From: CAMDPA01 sp965223035
GTDB lineage: Bacteria; Pseudomonadota; Alphaproteobacteria; Rhizobiales; Hyphomicrobiaceae
Direction: 5' to 3'
Length of the DNA stretch: 64,000 nt
NCBI GenBank assembly: GCA_965223035.1
Contig: OZ244980.1
Coordinates: forward strand, 3,782,001 to 3,846,000
Shown here: piece by piece, positions 51,633 to 59,709 of the stretch
Layout: every line of letters starts with the position of its first letter
Numbering within the stretch: the first letter of the stretch is position 1
The notes under the pieces: generated by a model
Told to the model about the DNA's origin: nothing
The model's input: the letters and a program-made list of their open reading frames with translations, nothing else
The model's database searches: none
Position numbers and translations under genes: made by a program

Positions 51633-52850
51633 CTACACGTTGACCGACAGCACGCTCCGTGCGATCGCGCGGAACTCGTCCTGGGTCACCAACCCGCGCT
51701 TTTCGATGCCCAGGTCCTTGACCTGCTTGAGCATCTCGGTGACCGCATCATCGTCGGCACCCTCGATGCCGAGCTGCTCCAAGTTGTAGGTGATTGAGGC
51801 CTTGCCGCTCTTCTTGCCGAGCACGACCTCGCCTGCCCGCCCCGTCAATGTCGGATGGGTACCGAACATGGCAAGCGGCTCTTTCACCACCAGGTCAACG
51901 CCAATGCCGGATTCCCGCGTAAAGTTGCGCGCACCGAGGATCGGCTTATTGACCGCGATCGGCATGCCGCTGACCCGGCGCACGACCTCGCCCAGCTCGG
52001 GCAGCTTGTCGATCCGATACTGCTGATCGTAGCCGTACAGCACGTGCAGCGCGACCGCCAACTCCTCCAACGGCGCATTGCCGGTGCGCTCACCCAATCC
52101 ATTGGAACAGCTGTGCACGCAGGTGGCGCCGGCCTCCACGCCCGCCAACTCGGTGGCGACCGCCATGCCGAAATCGTTGTGGGTGTGGACCTCGACCGGC
52201 AGACCGGTCACCCGATTGACCCAACGCACCATGTATTTGATCGCATCGGGCAACGCACAGCCCATCGTGTCGACCACGCCCACCGCATCAGGCGGCGCAT
52301 CCTGCATCATACGGGTCAATAGATTGGTCAGGTCCTCTTCCCGCGCTCGGGTGGTGTCATAGGGGAAGAAAACAACGTGCAAACCTCGTTGTTTGGCGTA
52401 ATTGACGACGTCGGCGCTCTTGCGCAGCACGTCCTCCCAGGTCCACTTGAACTGATACTTGAGCTTGGGATAGCCGATCGGCACTTCGACGATGACGCCG
52501 TGGCAGCCGCATTCGAGGGCCTTGTCGATGTCGCCTTTGACGGCACGGGCGAAGCTGTAGATCTTCGACGTCAGGCCGAGCTTGGAAATCTGCTTGATGG
52601 CTTCGAAGTCCATCTCGGACACCGCCGGCATACCCGCCTCGATGCGCTCGATGCCGACCTCGGCCAATTTCTCGGCGATCGCGATCTTGTCTTTAACATC
52701 CATCACCACGCCGGGCGTCTGCTCGCCGTCGCGCAGGGTCGCGTCGTGGATCTCGACCTTGTCCGGCAGTTGACGGGCCGCCTTGACCTCCGGCGTATCA
52801 TTGTAAGGGCACACCCACCACTGATCGGCCTTGAAATACCTCTCTGTCAT
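51633..52850 (-). CDS. LeuA/homocitrate synthase family (DRE-TIM) enzyme
   Basis: A 405-residue acetyl-CoA-dependent Claisen-type condensing enzyme. The metal and catalytic motif IHDATLRDGEQTPGV is near residue 33, followed by ERIEAGMPAVSEMDFEAIK. The metal-binding VEVHTHNDFGMAVA and GLGERTGNAPLEE motifs are present. It lacks the C-terminal LeuA regulatory domain (only about 60 residues follow the barrel), so it is not classical leucine-regulated isopropylmalate synthase; homocitrate, citramalate or a related product is possible. AGGAG precedes the ATG. No pathway partner is adjacent. Confidence 0.85.
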   Translation of the reverse strand: MTERYFKADQWWVCPYNDTPEVKAARQLPDKVEIHDATLRDGEQTPGVVMDVKDKIAIAEKLAEVGIERIEAGMPAVSEMDFEAIKQISKLGLTSKIYSFARAVKGDIDKALECGCHGVIVEVPIGYPKLKYQFKWTWEDVLRKSADVVNYAKQRGLHVVFFPYDTTRAREEDLTNLLTRMMQDAPPDAVGVVDTMGCALPDAIKYMVRWVNRVTGLPVEVHTHNDFGMAVATELAGVEAGATCVHSCSNGLGERTGNAPLEELAVALHVLYGYDQQYRIDKLPELGEVVRRVSGMPIAVNKPILGARNFTRESGIGVDLVVKEPLAMFGTHPTLTGRAGEVVLGKKSGKASITYNLEQLGIEGADDDAVTEMLKQVKDLGIEKRGLVTQDEFRAIARSVLSVNV

Positions 52851-53105
52851 GTTGCGGGCTCCTCTTTAATGATGCGGTATCGAGTCACGATTTGAGATGG
52901 TGTGAAGACACCATGATCGACAGGCTGAGGCTGCACGCGCCCTGGCAGCTGCTCCGCCCGAACGCTTGGAACGTTCTGGAAATAAAGCAGATCCGGCACG
53001 TTGGCCACCGCTATCGACGCCAGCGTAGGCCATGACCCTTGCCCCATCGGGGTCAGCGTGCGCCTCAGTCCGTTCTACCTCAGGTGCAAGCGCCGCGCCG
53101 GCCGA

Positions 53106-53963
53106 TCATGGCTGGGCGGCGAGCCGTTGCCCGAGACGGCCGGCCAGATCCTGGATGTACTGCCAAGCGACGCGACCGGACCGGGCGCCGCGCGTCATGC
53201 TCCACTCCAAGGCGTCGCCGGTCAGCTGCTGATCGTCGGCCTGCAAGCCGAAGTGCGCGGCATAGCCGGCGACCATCTCCAAGTACTCATCTTGACTGCA
53301 GTTGTGGAACCCCAGCCAAAGCCCGAACCGATCCGACAACGACACCTTCTCTTCCACGGCCTCCGAGGGATTGATCGCGGTCGAGCGCTCGTTGTCCATC
53401 ATGTGGCGCGGCATCAGATGACGTCGATTGGACGTGGCGTAAAAGATCACATTGTCGGGCCGGCCCTCGATCCCACCTTCCAGCACCGCCTTCAACGATT
53501 TGTAGCTGGTATCGTCTTGGTCGAACGATAGGTCGTCGCAGAACACGATGAAGCGATGGGGTTGGCCGCGTAGATGGGCGAGGCAGCGCGGGAGGCTGGC
53601 GATGTCTTCGCGATGGATCTCGATCAGTCTCAGCCCGGGCGCCATTTGCCGCACCTCAGCGTGCGCCGCCTTGACCAGCGAGCTTTTGCCCATGCCGCGT
53701 GCACCCCACAGCAAGGCGTTGTTGGCCGGAAGCCCGCGGGCAAAGCGCTCGGTGTTCGACAGCAATTGCGCCGCCGCCCGGTCAATGCCCTTGAGCAGCG
53801 ACAGCGGCAACCGGTTAACCGCTTCCACCGGCTCGAAGCGTTCGGATCCGGCCTGCCAGATAAATGCTTCGGCGGCCTCGAACGCCGGTGCGGGCGGTGG
53901 CTGCGGTGCGAGCCGCTCCAATGCGCTGGCGATGCGCCGAAGCAGCTCAAGCTTATCGGTCAT
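53106..53963 (-). CDS. DUF815 AAA-type ATPase
   Basis: A 285-residue ATP-binding protein of unknown cellular role, widespread in proteobacteria. The N-terminal helix FIWQAGSERFEPVEAV and NRLPLSLLKGIDRA are family-specific. Walker A is LLWGARGMGKSSLVKA, Walker B is IVFCDDLSFDQDD, and the sensor region is VIFYATSNRRHLMPR. The C-terminal lid includes SLSDRFGLWLGFHNCSQDEYL. It is complete. The next minus-strand gene downstream is 255 bp away, so it is probably monocistronic. Confidence 0.92.
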   Translation of the reverse strand: MTDKLELLRRIASALERLAPQPPPAPAFEAAEAFIWQAGSERFEPVEAVNRLPLSLLKGIDRAAAQLLSNTERFARGLPANNALLWGARGMGKSSLVKAAHAEVRQMAPGLRLIEIHREDIASLPRCLAHLRGQPHRFIVFCDDLSFDQDDTSYKSLKAVLEGGIEGRPDNVIFYATSNRRHLMPRHMMDNERSTAINPSEAVEEKVSLSDRFGLWLGFHNCSQDEYLEMVAGYAAHFGLQADDQQLTGDALEWSMTRGARSGRVAWQYIQDLAGRLGQRLAAQP

Positions 53964-54082
53964 GTCAGATCCTACCTCGCTCCCTGCTGAAATCCCTTGC
54001 CAAGCTGCAGCAGCCGCCCGCGCCGACGGCCACCACGGACCGTGCGGAAGCGCCCGTTCGCTGGCAGCTCCCCGCGACGCGC

Positions 54083-54236
54083 CTAGAGCAACCTGCCTTT
54101 AATCGAAATCGGAACGATCCCGATTAAAGGCAGAAAGTTGCTCACCACTTTAAGAGCGATCATCTTTGCGCCTTAAATCGGAACCGGCGCAATTGGAATC
54201 GGCGTTGCGGTTCCGATTTAAGGCGCGATGATCTAG
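54083..54236 (-). repeat. Family A twin-hairpin repeat, copy A9 (complete, inverted)
   Basis: CTAGAGCAACCTGCCTTTAA at left, hairpin 2, the spacer CACTTTAAGAGCGATCATC, then hairpin 1 ending GCGCGATGATCTAG. 154 bp, the reverse orientation of A4, between DUF815 and yajC. Confidence 0.95.
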
Positions 54237-54580
54237 CCAACACCCGCCAGACGATGCAGTGCTGTACACATTGTGCGGTGGCATGGCGATGGAAACGTTG
54301 AACCAGACCCGCGCCTGCCCGATATATCGATCACCCGCCAACGGGTCACGCCGATGTGCCCGGCGTCGGCGATGGGCGGCGGTTGCCATCGCTGGGGTAG
54401 GGCCACTATAGTTCGCGCACATCCGTAGCGGGGGCCGCTGACGACCCAACAAGAAGGTGGGTTGCAGGCGGCGAACTGTCGGCGGCTTGACACCCCGGTC
54501 TTTCCGCAAAAGCTGATACCCGACATCCCGCACGCGTCAAACTCGTCACTCGATCGACCCAGGCAAGGAATGGCAGGCGC
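54237..54580. other. 340-bp leader region of the yajC-secD-secF operon
   Basis: No gene seen. TTGACA at 54487 could be a -35 element, but no convincing -10 follows at 16-18 bp. Presumably holds the operon promoter. Confidence 0.4.
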
Positions 54581-54907
54581 ATGTTCATAACCCCGGCCCA
54601 CGCGCAGGCAGGCGGCGGCGGCGGCGACTTTCTGGTCCAGTTGCTACCGATCATTTTGATGTTCGTCATCTTCTACTTCCTGCTGTTCAGGCCGCAACAA
54701 CAGCGTATGAAGGCGCATCGGGAAATGCTGTCCAATCTCCGCCGCGGTGACACCATCGTCACCTCTGGGGGGATCATCGGCAAGATCACGCGGGTGCTCG
54801 ACGATCAGGAGATAGAGCTGGAGATCGCCGCGGATACCAAGGTGCGCATCGTGCGCAGCATGATCGCGGAGGTGCGCAACAGGACGGAGCCGGTCAAGAG
54901 CGGCTGA
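54581..54907 (+). CDS. yajC: Preprotein translocase accessory subunit YajC
   Basis: A single-span inner-membrane protein that associates with SecDF and SecYEG. The 108 residues match YajC: FLVQLLPIILMFVIFYFLLF is the membrane span, directly followed by the family motif RPQQQRMKAHREML, then the cytoplasmic beta domain RRGDTIVTSGGIIGKITRV. It is the first gene of the operon, 67 bp before secD. Confidence 0.96.
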   Translation: MFITPAHAQAGGGGGDFLVQLLPIILMFVIFYFLLFRPQQQRMKAHREMLSNLRRGDTIVTSGGIIGKITRVLDDQEIELEIAADTKVRIVRSMIAEVRNRTEPVKSG

Positions 54908-54974
54908 ATGGGATCAGGGGCGCGTTGCCGGCAAGCCTGTGGCCGCTGTCCGAAATTGAAGGTCAAGGGCGAAG

Positions 54975-56591
54975 ATGCTGCACTTTTCCTACTCGAAGAT
55001 CATCGCGATTTTGGGCGCATGCGGGCTAGCCATCGCCTTCACGCTGCCCAACTTCTTTCCCGCGGAGACGGTGAAAAGCTGGCCGCGCTGGTTGCCGCAC
55101 CAGCAGATGCCGCTGGGGTTGGACCTGAGGGGCGGCGCCCATCTGCTGCTGGCGATGGACATTGATAGCCTGCGCAGGGATGGGCTCGATACTCTGAAGG
55201 AGGATGCCCGACGCCGGTTGCGGTCGGCCCGGATCCTGTTCACCCGCCCCGGTATCGTCGGCGATGAGGTGCAGGTCAGGCTGCGTAATGCCAGCGACCT
55301 GGACCGGGCGCTGGAGCAGCTGCGTCAGCTCAACGAGCCGACCGGCAATGTGCTGCTGGGAACCGCGACCGATTCGATTGAGGTCTCAGGCGAGGGCAAT
55401 CTGATCACGCTGAAGCCGACCGAGGCCGGCATCAACGCGCGTATCTCCTCGGCGGTCAGCGCCGCGCTGGAGACGATCCGGCGCCGCATCGACGGGTTTG
55501 GCACGTCGGAGCCGCTGATCGTGCGGCAGGGCCTGGACCGCATTCTGGTTCAGGTGCCGGGTCTCGACGACACGGAGACGTTGCGCAAGCTGATCGGCAA
55601 GACGGCGAAGTTGACGTTCCACGAAGTGCATCCGTCGATGACCGCCAGCGAGGCGCGGCAAACCCGAGTTCCGATCGGCTACAAGATCTATCCACCCGAT
55701 CCGGAGAGCGACCGCGGCGCGGGCGATTACCTGCTACGCGAGACGCCGGTCGTGCAGGGCGACGATCTGGTCGATGCACAGCAAGGGTTTGATGCGCAAA
55801 CCAGCGAGCCGGTGGTCAATTTCCGCTTCAATCAGAAGGGCGCAAGGATCTTCGCCCGATTCACCACCAATAACGTCGGCCGCCCGTTCGCGATCGTGCT
55901 CGACGGAAAGGTGCTGTCAGCACCGGTGATCAGGAGCCAGATCTTGGGTGGCTCGGGTCAGATCTCGGGCAGCTTTTCGGTGAAGTCGGCCAACCAACTG
56001 GCCATTCAGCTGCGATCCGGTGCGCTGCCGGCCAGCTTGACCGTGGTCGAAGAACGCACGGTCGGCCCCTCGCTCGGCGCGGACTCGGTGGCGGCCGGGC
56101 AGATCGCCGGCGTCATCGGCGGCATCGCGGTGACGGCGTTCATGGTGTTTGCCTACGGCCTGTTCGGCATTTTCGCCGTGGTCGCCGTGTTCATCAATAT
56201 GTGCATCATCGTCGCGATCATGTCGCTGCTCGGCTCGACGTTGACGCTGCCCGGCATCGCCGGACTGATCTTGACGATCGGCATGGCGGTCGATGCCAAC
56301 GTGCTGATCTATGAACGTATTCGAGAGGAGCTGCGGAATGGCAAGACACCGATCTCGGCGATCGATGCGGGGTTCTCGCGGGCGTTCGGAACCATCCTCG
56401 ACTCCAACCTGACGACGCTGATCGCCGCGATCGTGATGTTCTGGTTGGGCTCCGGGCCGGTGCGCGGCTTCGCGGTGACGCTGTCGATCGGCATCTTCGC
56501 CACGGTGTTCACAGCGTTCACGGTCACCCGCCTGCAAGTGGCGCTCTGGCTGCAACGGCAGAACACGCGCAAGGTCCCGATCCCGGTTTGA
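54975..56591 (+). CDS. secD: Protein translocase subunit SecD
   Basis: With SecF it uses the proton gradient to complete protein export on the periplasmic side. The 538 residues have an N-terminal span (SKIIAILGACGLAIAFTLPN), the P1 head beginning PLGLDLRGGAHLLLAMD, the motif RRRIDGFGTSEPLIVRQG, a second region with IVLDGKVLSAPVI and GSGQISGSF, then five membrane segments with GLILTIGMAVDANVLIYERI, which carries the aspartate needed for proton coupling, and the RIREELRNGKTP loop. Normal order and length. Confidence 0.97.
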   Translation: MLHFSYSKIIAILGACGLAIAFTLPNFFPAETVKSWPRWLPHQQMPLGLDLRGGAHLLLAMDIDSLRRDGLDTLKEDARRRLRSARILFTRPGIVGDEVQVRLRNASDLDRALEQLRQLNEPTGNVLLGTATDSIEVSGEGNLITLKPTEAGINARISSAVSAALETIRRRIDGFGTSEPLIVRQGLDRILVQVPGLDDTETLRKLIGKTAKLTFHEVHPSMTASEARQTRVPIGYKIYPPDPESDRGAGDYLLRETPVVQGDDLVDAQQGFDAQTSEPVVNFRFNQKGARIFARFTTNNVGRPFAIVLDGKVLSAPVIRSQILGGSGQISGSFSVKSANQLAIQLRSGALPASLTVVEERTVGPSLGADSVAAGQIAGVIGGIAVTAFMVFAYGLFGIFAVVAVFINMCIIVAIMSLLGSTLTLPGIAGLILTIGMAVDANVLIYERIREELRNGKTPISAIDAGFSRAFGTILDSNLTTLIAAIVMFWLGSGPVRGFAVTLSIGIFATVFTAFTVTRLQVALWLQRQNTRKVPIPV

Positions 56592-56677
56592 CGCACTTGG
56601 CCATGGAACCGGGGTGAGACCTATCGGATTGCGGCTGGCTCAGTTACGGCTGGCGCGCTGGCAAAGAAAGTAACGTC

Positions 56678-57622
56678 ATGCACTTCAAAGGCTACGATTT
56701 CTGGCCCCACGGCACCAAACTGCCGGTCATGAAATGGCGGCAATTCTGCGTCGGCGTGTCCGCGGTGGCTGCCATCACGTCACTGTTCCTGGTGTTTACC
56801 GTCGGCCTCAACTTCGGCATCGATTTCAAGGGCGGCACGCTGGTGGAGGTGCGGGCCAAAACCGGCGATATCGACATTGGCCAGTTGCGCTCCACGCTCA
56901 GCGGACTGAATTTGGGCGAAGTTCAGATTCAAGGGTCAGGTGACCTCGATGCCCTGATCAGGGTCGAACAGCAGCCCGGCGGAGAAAAGGGGCAGGAGGT
57001 GGCGGCCGACAAGGTTCGCTCGGCGCTCGATGGCATGGTCGATGTGCGCCGCGTCGAGGTGGTGGGCCCCACGGTGTCGTCCGAGCTTAAAGAGGCAGGT
57101 CTTTATGCCTGCCTCACGGCCATGTTAGGCATTCTGCTGTACGTCTGGTTTCGTTTCGAATGGCAGTTCGGTGTCGCCGCGATCGTGGCGCTGATGCACG
57201 ACACGTTGATCACCATTGGTGTGTTCGCCCTGTTAGGCATGGATTTTGGGTTGCCGGAGGTCGCTGCGGTGCTAACGCTGGCCGGCTATTCGATCAACGA
57301 CACGGTCGTCGTGTTCGATCGCATCCGAGAAAACCTTCGCAAATACAAGCGGATGCCGCTGGAAGACCTGCTAAACACCTCGATCAATGAAACGCTGTCG
57401 CGCACGGTGGTCACCGCGATCACGACGTTTCTCGCCATCTTCGCGTTGTATGTGTTCGGCACCGAGGTGATCCGCGGCTTTACGTTCGCGATGTTGTTCG
57501 GGGTGGTGATCGGCACCTGGTCCTCGGTGTTCATTGCCTCGCCGTTCCTGCTGTGGATCGGCGTCAAGCGGGATTGGAGCGAAAGCGGCGCGAAGGCGGA
57601 AGGCGACAAGGCCAGGGTGTGA
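56678..57622 (+). CDS. secF: Protein translocase subunit SecF
   Basis: SecD partner, 314 residues. After the first span it has GIDFKGGTLVEVRAKTGDID, the family N-terminal motif, and a P4-type periplasmic domain ending VEVVGPTVSSELKEAG. The later membrane part has LMHDTLITIGVFALLGMDF, GYSINDTVVVFDRIRENLRK (with the proton-relay aspartate) and LSRTVVTAITTFLAIFALY. It begins 86 bp after secD. The SecD and SecF lengths rule out a fused SecDF. Confidence 0.97.
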   Translation: MHFKGYDFWPHGTKLPVMKWRQFCVGVSAVAAITSLFLVFTVGLNFGIDFKGGTLVEVRAKTGDIDIGQLRSTLSGLNLGEVQIQGSGDLDALIRVEQQPGGEKGQEVAADKVRSALDGMVDVRRVEVVGPTVSSELKEAGLYACLTAMLGILLYVWFRFEWQFGVAAIVALMHDTLITIGVFALLGMDFGLPEVAAVLTLAGYSINDTVVVFDRIRENLRKYKRMPLEDLLNTSINETLSRTVVTAITTFLAIFALYVFGTEVIRGFTFAMLFGVVIGTWSSVFIASPFLLWIGVKRDWSESGAKAEGDKARV

Positions 57623-57669
57623 GGCGTGCGTGAACGCCCGGACCTGCGTCAATTGCGGGAGATGCCGTC

Positions 57670-58059
57670 GTGACTGGGGCCGATGACGAGCGGGTGGCCT
57701 GCTATCCCGGCCAAGCGCCGATCGATGCGTACGGCAACGGCGGCTTTCGGTTCGCCGGCATGAGCCACCGCGGATCGATCCTGTGCTTGCCCTCGGCCAT
57801 TGTGGCGTGGCCGGTGGCGAGCCCCGAGGAGTTCAGCTTGGCCGTGCTGGCGCCCGCCCTAGAACCGGCCGAAGGGCTGACCTTGGTGCTGTTGGGCACC
57901 GGGCCGCGCCAGGTGTTTCCCGCGCTGGAGCTGCGCCGCGCGTTCGAGCAGCGGCAGATTGCATTGGAGCCGATGGCGACCGGAGCCGCGGCGCGAACCT
58001 ACAATGTGCTGTTGGCCGAGGGTCGCCCGGTAGGCGCGGCGCTCCTGGCGGTTCCGTGA
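57670..58059 (+). CDS. Mth938-domain protein (NDUFAF3-like)
   Basis: A 129-residue protein of the Mth938/DUF498 family. The human relative NDUFAF3 is a complex I assembly factor; the bacterial role is not settled. Visible blocks are IDAYGNGGFRFAGMSHRGSI, FSLAVLAPALEP and VLLGTGPRQVFPALELRRA, then TGAAARTYNVLLAEGRPVGA, which is the family C-terminus. A GTG start with GGGAG nine bases upstream. It directly follows secF, an arrangement also found in other alphaproteobacteria. Confidence 0.9.
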   Translation: MTGADDERVACYPGQAPIDAYGNGGFRFAGMSHRGSILCLPSAIVAWPVASPEEFSLAVLAPALEPAEGLTLVLLGTGPRQVFPALELRRAFEQRQIALEPMATGAAARTYNVLLAEGRPVGAALLAVP

Positions 58060-58089
58060 TCTCGGCGCAACGCAACGGCGGAGACGATC

Positions 58090-58692
58090 ATGCGCGAGAT
58101 CCTGGCAAGCCCGATGCGGTCGCTGATGCTTGGCGCCTTGGTCGCCGTTGCACTTGTGTCGCTGTGGATCGCGTTTGCCGGCGTCGATGCCCATGGGTTT
58201 GCCGCATTCGCGCTGCGCGTCGTGCATGTAATAGCGGCGGTGGTTTGGGTCGGCATGATCTGGTTTGTCAACTTCGTCCAGCTGGTCGCCGTCGCCGAAG
58301 CGGCGCCGACGGACCGGTCGGCCATCGTGAAGCATATCGTGCCGCGCGTCGCCTTGACCTTCCGGCACGCGTCGCATTTGACGATCGTCTCCGGAGTATT
58401 GCTGCTGGCCGCGGCGGGCTACCTGCTCGATCAGCTGGTGTTCGCGACCGAGGTCTTCATACCGCCGGCGAAAAGCGCCATGCTTTGGGCAGGTGTGGTC
58501 GGCGCACTGGCGATGTACGCGTTCGTCCACATGATGATTTGGCCCAACTTGCAAAAGGTGCTCGGCATCGTGCCCGCCGATGAGGCCAGCGTGGCGCTGG
58601 CGCGGGTGCGGGTCGCCAGCTACGCGCGGTGGAACCTGATCCTTGCCCTGCCCGTCACCGTGGCGATGATCGCGGCGGCCCACCTTTACTGA
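58090..58692 (+). CDS. Integral membrane protein resembling the PuuD membrane domain
   Basis: 200 residues, about five membrane segments, with conserved HVIAAVVWVGMIWFVNFVQL, FRHASHLTIVSGVLLLAAAGY and YAFVHMMIWPNLQKVLGI. The histidine-containing helices resemble the membrane domain of PuuD-type urate oxidases; the C-terminal cytochrome c part of PuuD (CxxCH) is missing. A haem-binding or electron-transfer role is inferred only. It lies between the NDUFAF3-like and NDUFAF6-like genes with short gaps (30 and 19 bp), so it belongs to the same operon. Confidence 0.7.
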   Translation: MREILASPMRSLMLGALVAVALVSLWIAFAGVDAHGFAAFALRVVHVIAAVVWVGMIWFVNFVQLVAVAEAAPTDRSAIVKHIVPRVALTFRHASHLTIVSGVLLLAAAGYLLDQLVFATEVFIPPAKSAMLWAGVVGALAMYAFVHMMIWPNLQKVLGIVPADEASVALARVRVASYARWNLILALPVTVAMIAAAHLY

Positions 58693-58711
58693 TCGAGCGA
58701 GGTCCTCATTT

Positions 58712-59590
58712 GTGATCGAGGCGGGCGCCGCCGACAGCAACGGGAGCGGGCGCGATGTGGTCTGGACCGCAGCCCGCGCGTTTGAGCGCGATCGCTATCT
58801 GGCAGCGCTGTTATCACCGCGGCCGGCGCGCGATCGGCTGATCGCTCTGGCAGCGTTCGCCGGAGAGGCAGCGCGCATTCCGGCGTTCGTGCGCGAGCCG
58901 ATGATCGGGCAAATCCGTCTGCACTGGTGGCGCGACGCCGTTGCCGCCGTCGATCCAGATCGCCGGCGCACCGGCCACCCGATCGCCGACGCCGTGGCCA
59001 CCGCCCTGCGCGACCACCCGACCGCCGTCGCCTTGCTGCACGGATTTATCGACGCCCACGAAAGGCGGCTTGAGCAAGTGCCGTTCGCCACCTTCGCTGC
59101 GCTCGAGGCGTTCCTGGATGCAACCGAGGGTGCGATGTTCAGGCTCGCAGACCTCTTGCTGTCCAGGCCGGAGCCGCGAGCAGAGCAACACGCGCCGCTG
59201 TTGGTTGCGGCCGGACGCGGGTACGGCCTGGCGCGGCTGTTGATCGAGCACCCGGCCACCTTGGCGCAAGGTCGGGTGCTGCTGCCGGCCGATCGCCTCG
59301 CTGCGCACGGCCTGACACTGGCCCAGCTCACCCAAGCCGATCGACACCAGGCTGCGCGCGCGCTGCTGAACGAAGTTGCCGAACGCTCGCGGCAACAGCT
59401 CGCCGACTTGCGCCGTCACTGGCCGCAGGCGGATCGCGCGCAACGCCGGGCGGTGTTACCGATTGCCCTCATACCGCCCTATTTGAAGGTTTGTGAACAG
59501 ACTCGACCGGACCCGCTTGAGGTCCAAGACGTGATGCCGATCACCCGCGTCGTCAGGCTGTGGCTGGCCGCGCGTTTGGGTGTCGTGTGA
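58712..59590 (+). CDS. Squalene/phytoene synthase-like protein (NDUFAF6-type)
   Basis: 292 residues with the trans-isoprenyl synthase helical fold: AARAFERDRYLAALLSPRPA, IRLHWWRDAV and, late, GRGYGLARLLIEHP. The catalytic DxxxD motifs of true squalene/phytoene synthases are missing (RDAVA and no second acidic motif), as in NDUFAF6, a mitochondrial complex I assembly factor without known synthase activity. A GTG start follows GAGG. Together with the NDUFAF3-like gene two genes upstream this suggests a respiratory assembly role rather than terpenoid synthesis. Confidence 0.82.
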   Translation: MIEAGAADSNGSGRDVVWTAARAFERDRYLAALLSPRPARDRLIALAAFAGEAARIPAFVREPMIGQIRLHWWRDAVAAVDPDRRRTGHPIADAVATALRDHPTAVALLHGFIDAHERRLEQVPFATFAALEAFLDATEGAMFRLADLLLSRPEPRAEQHAPLLVAAGRGYGLARLLIEHPATLAQGRVLLPADRLAAHGLTLAQLTQADRHQAARALLNEVAERSRQQLADLRRHWPQADRAQRRAVLPIALIPPYLKVCEQTRPDPLEVQDVMPITRVVRLWLAARLGVV

Positions 59591-59709
59591 GACAATTGCC
59601 AGGGCACGGTGCGGTGCGCCACCGTTTCACCGCACCGTGATCGCTCGGTCCGTTTTGCCAACCGGTGATGCACAGAGGGGTTGACCTGGGATCGGTTGCG
59701 GGAGCCACC

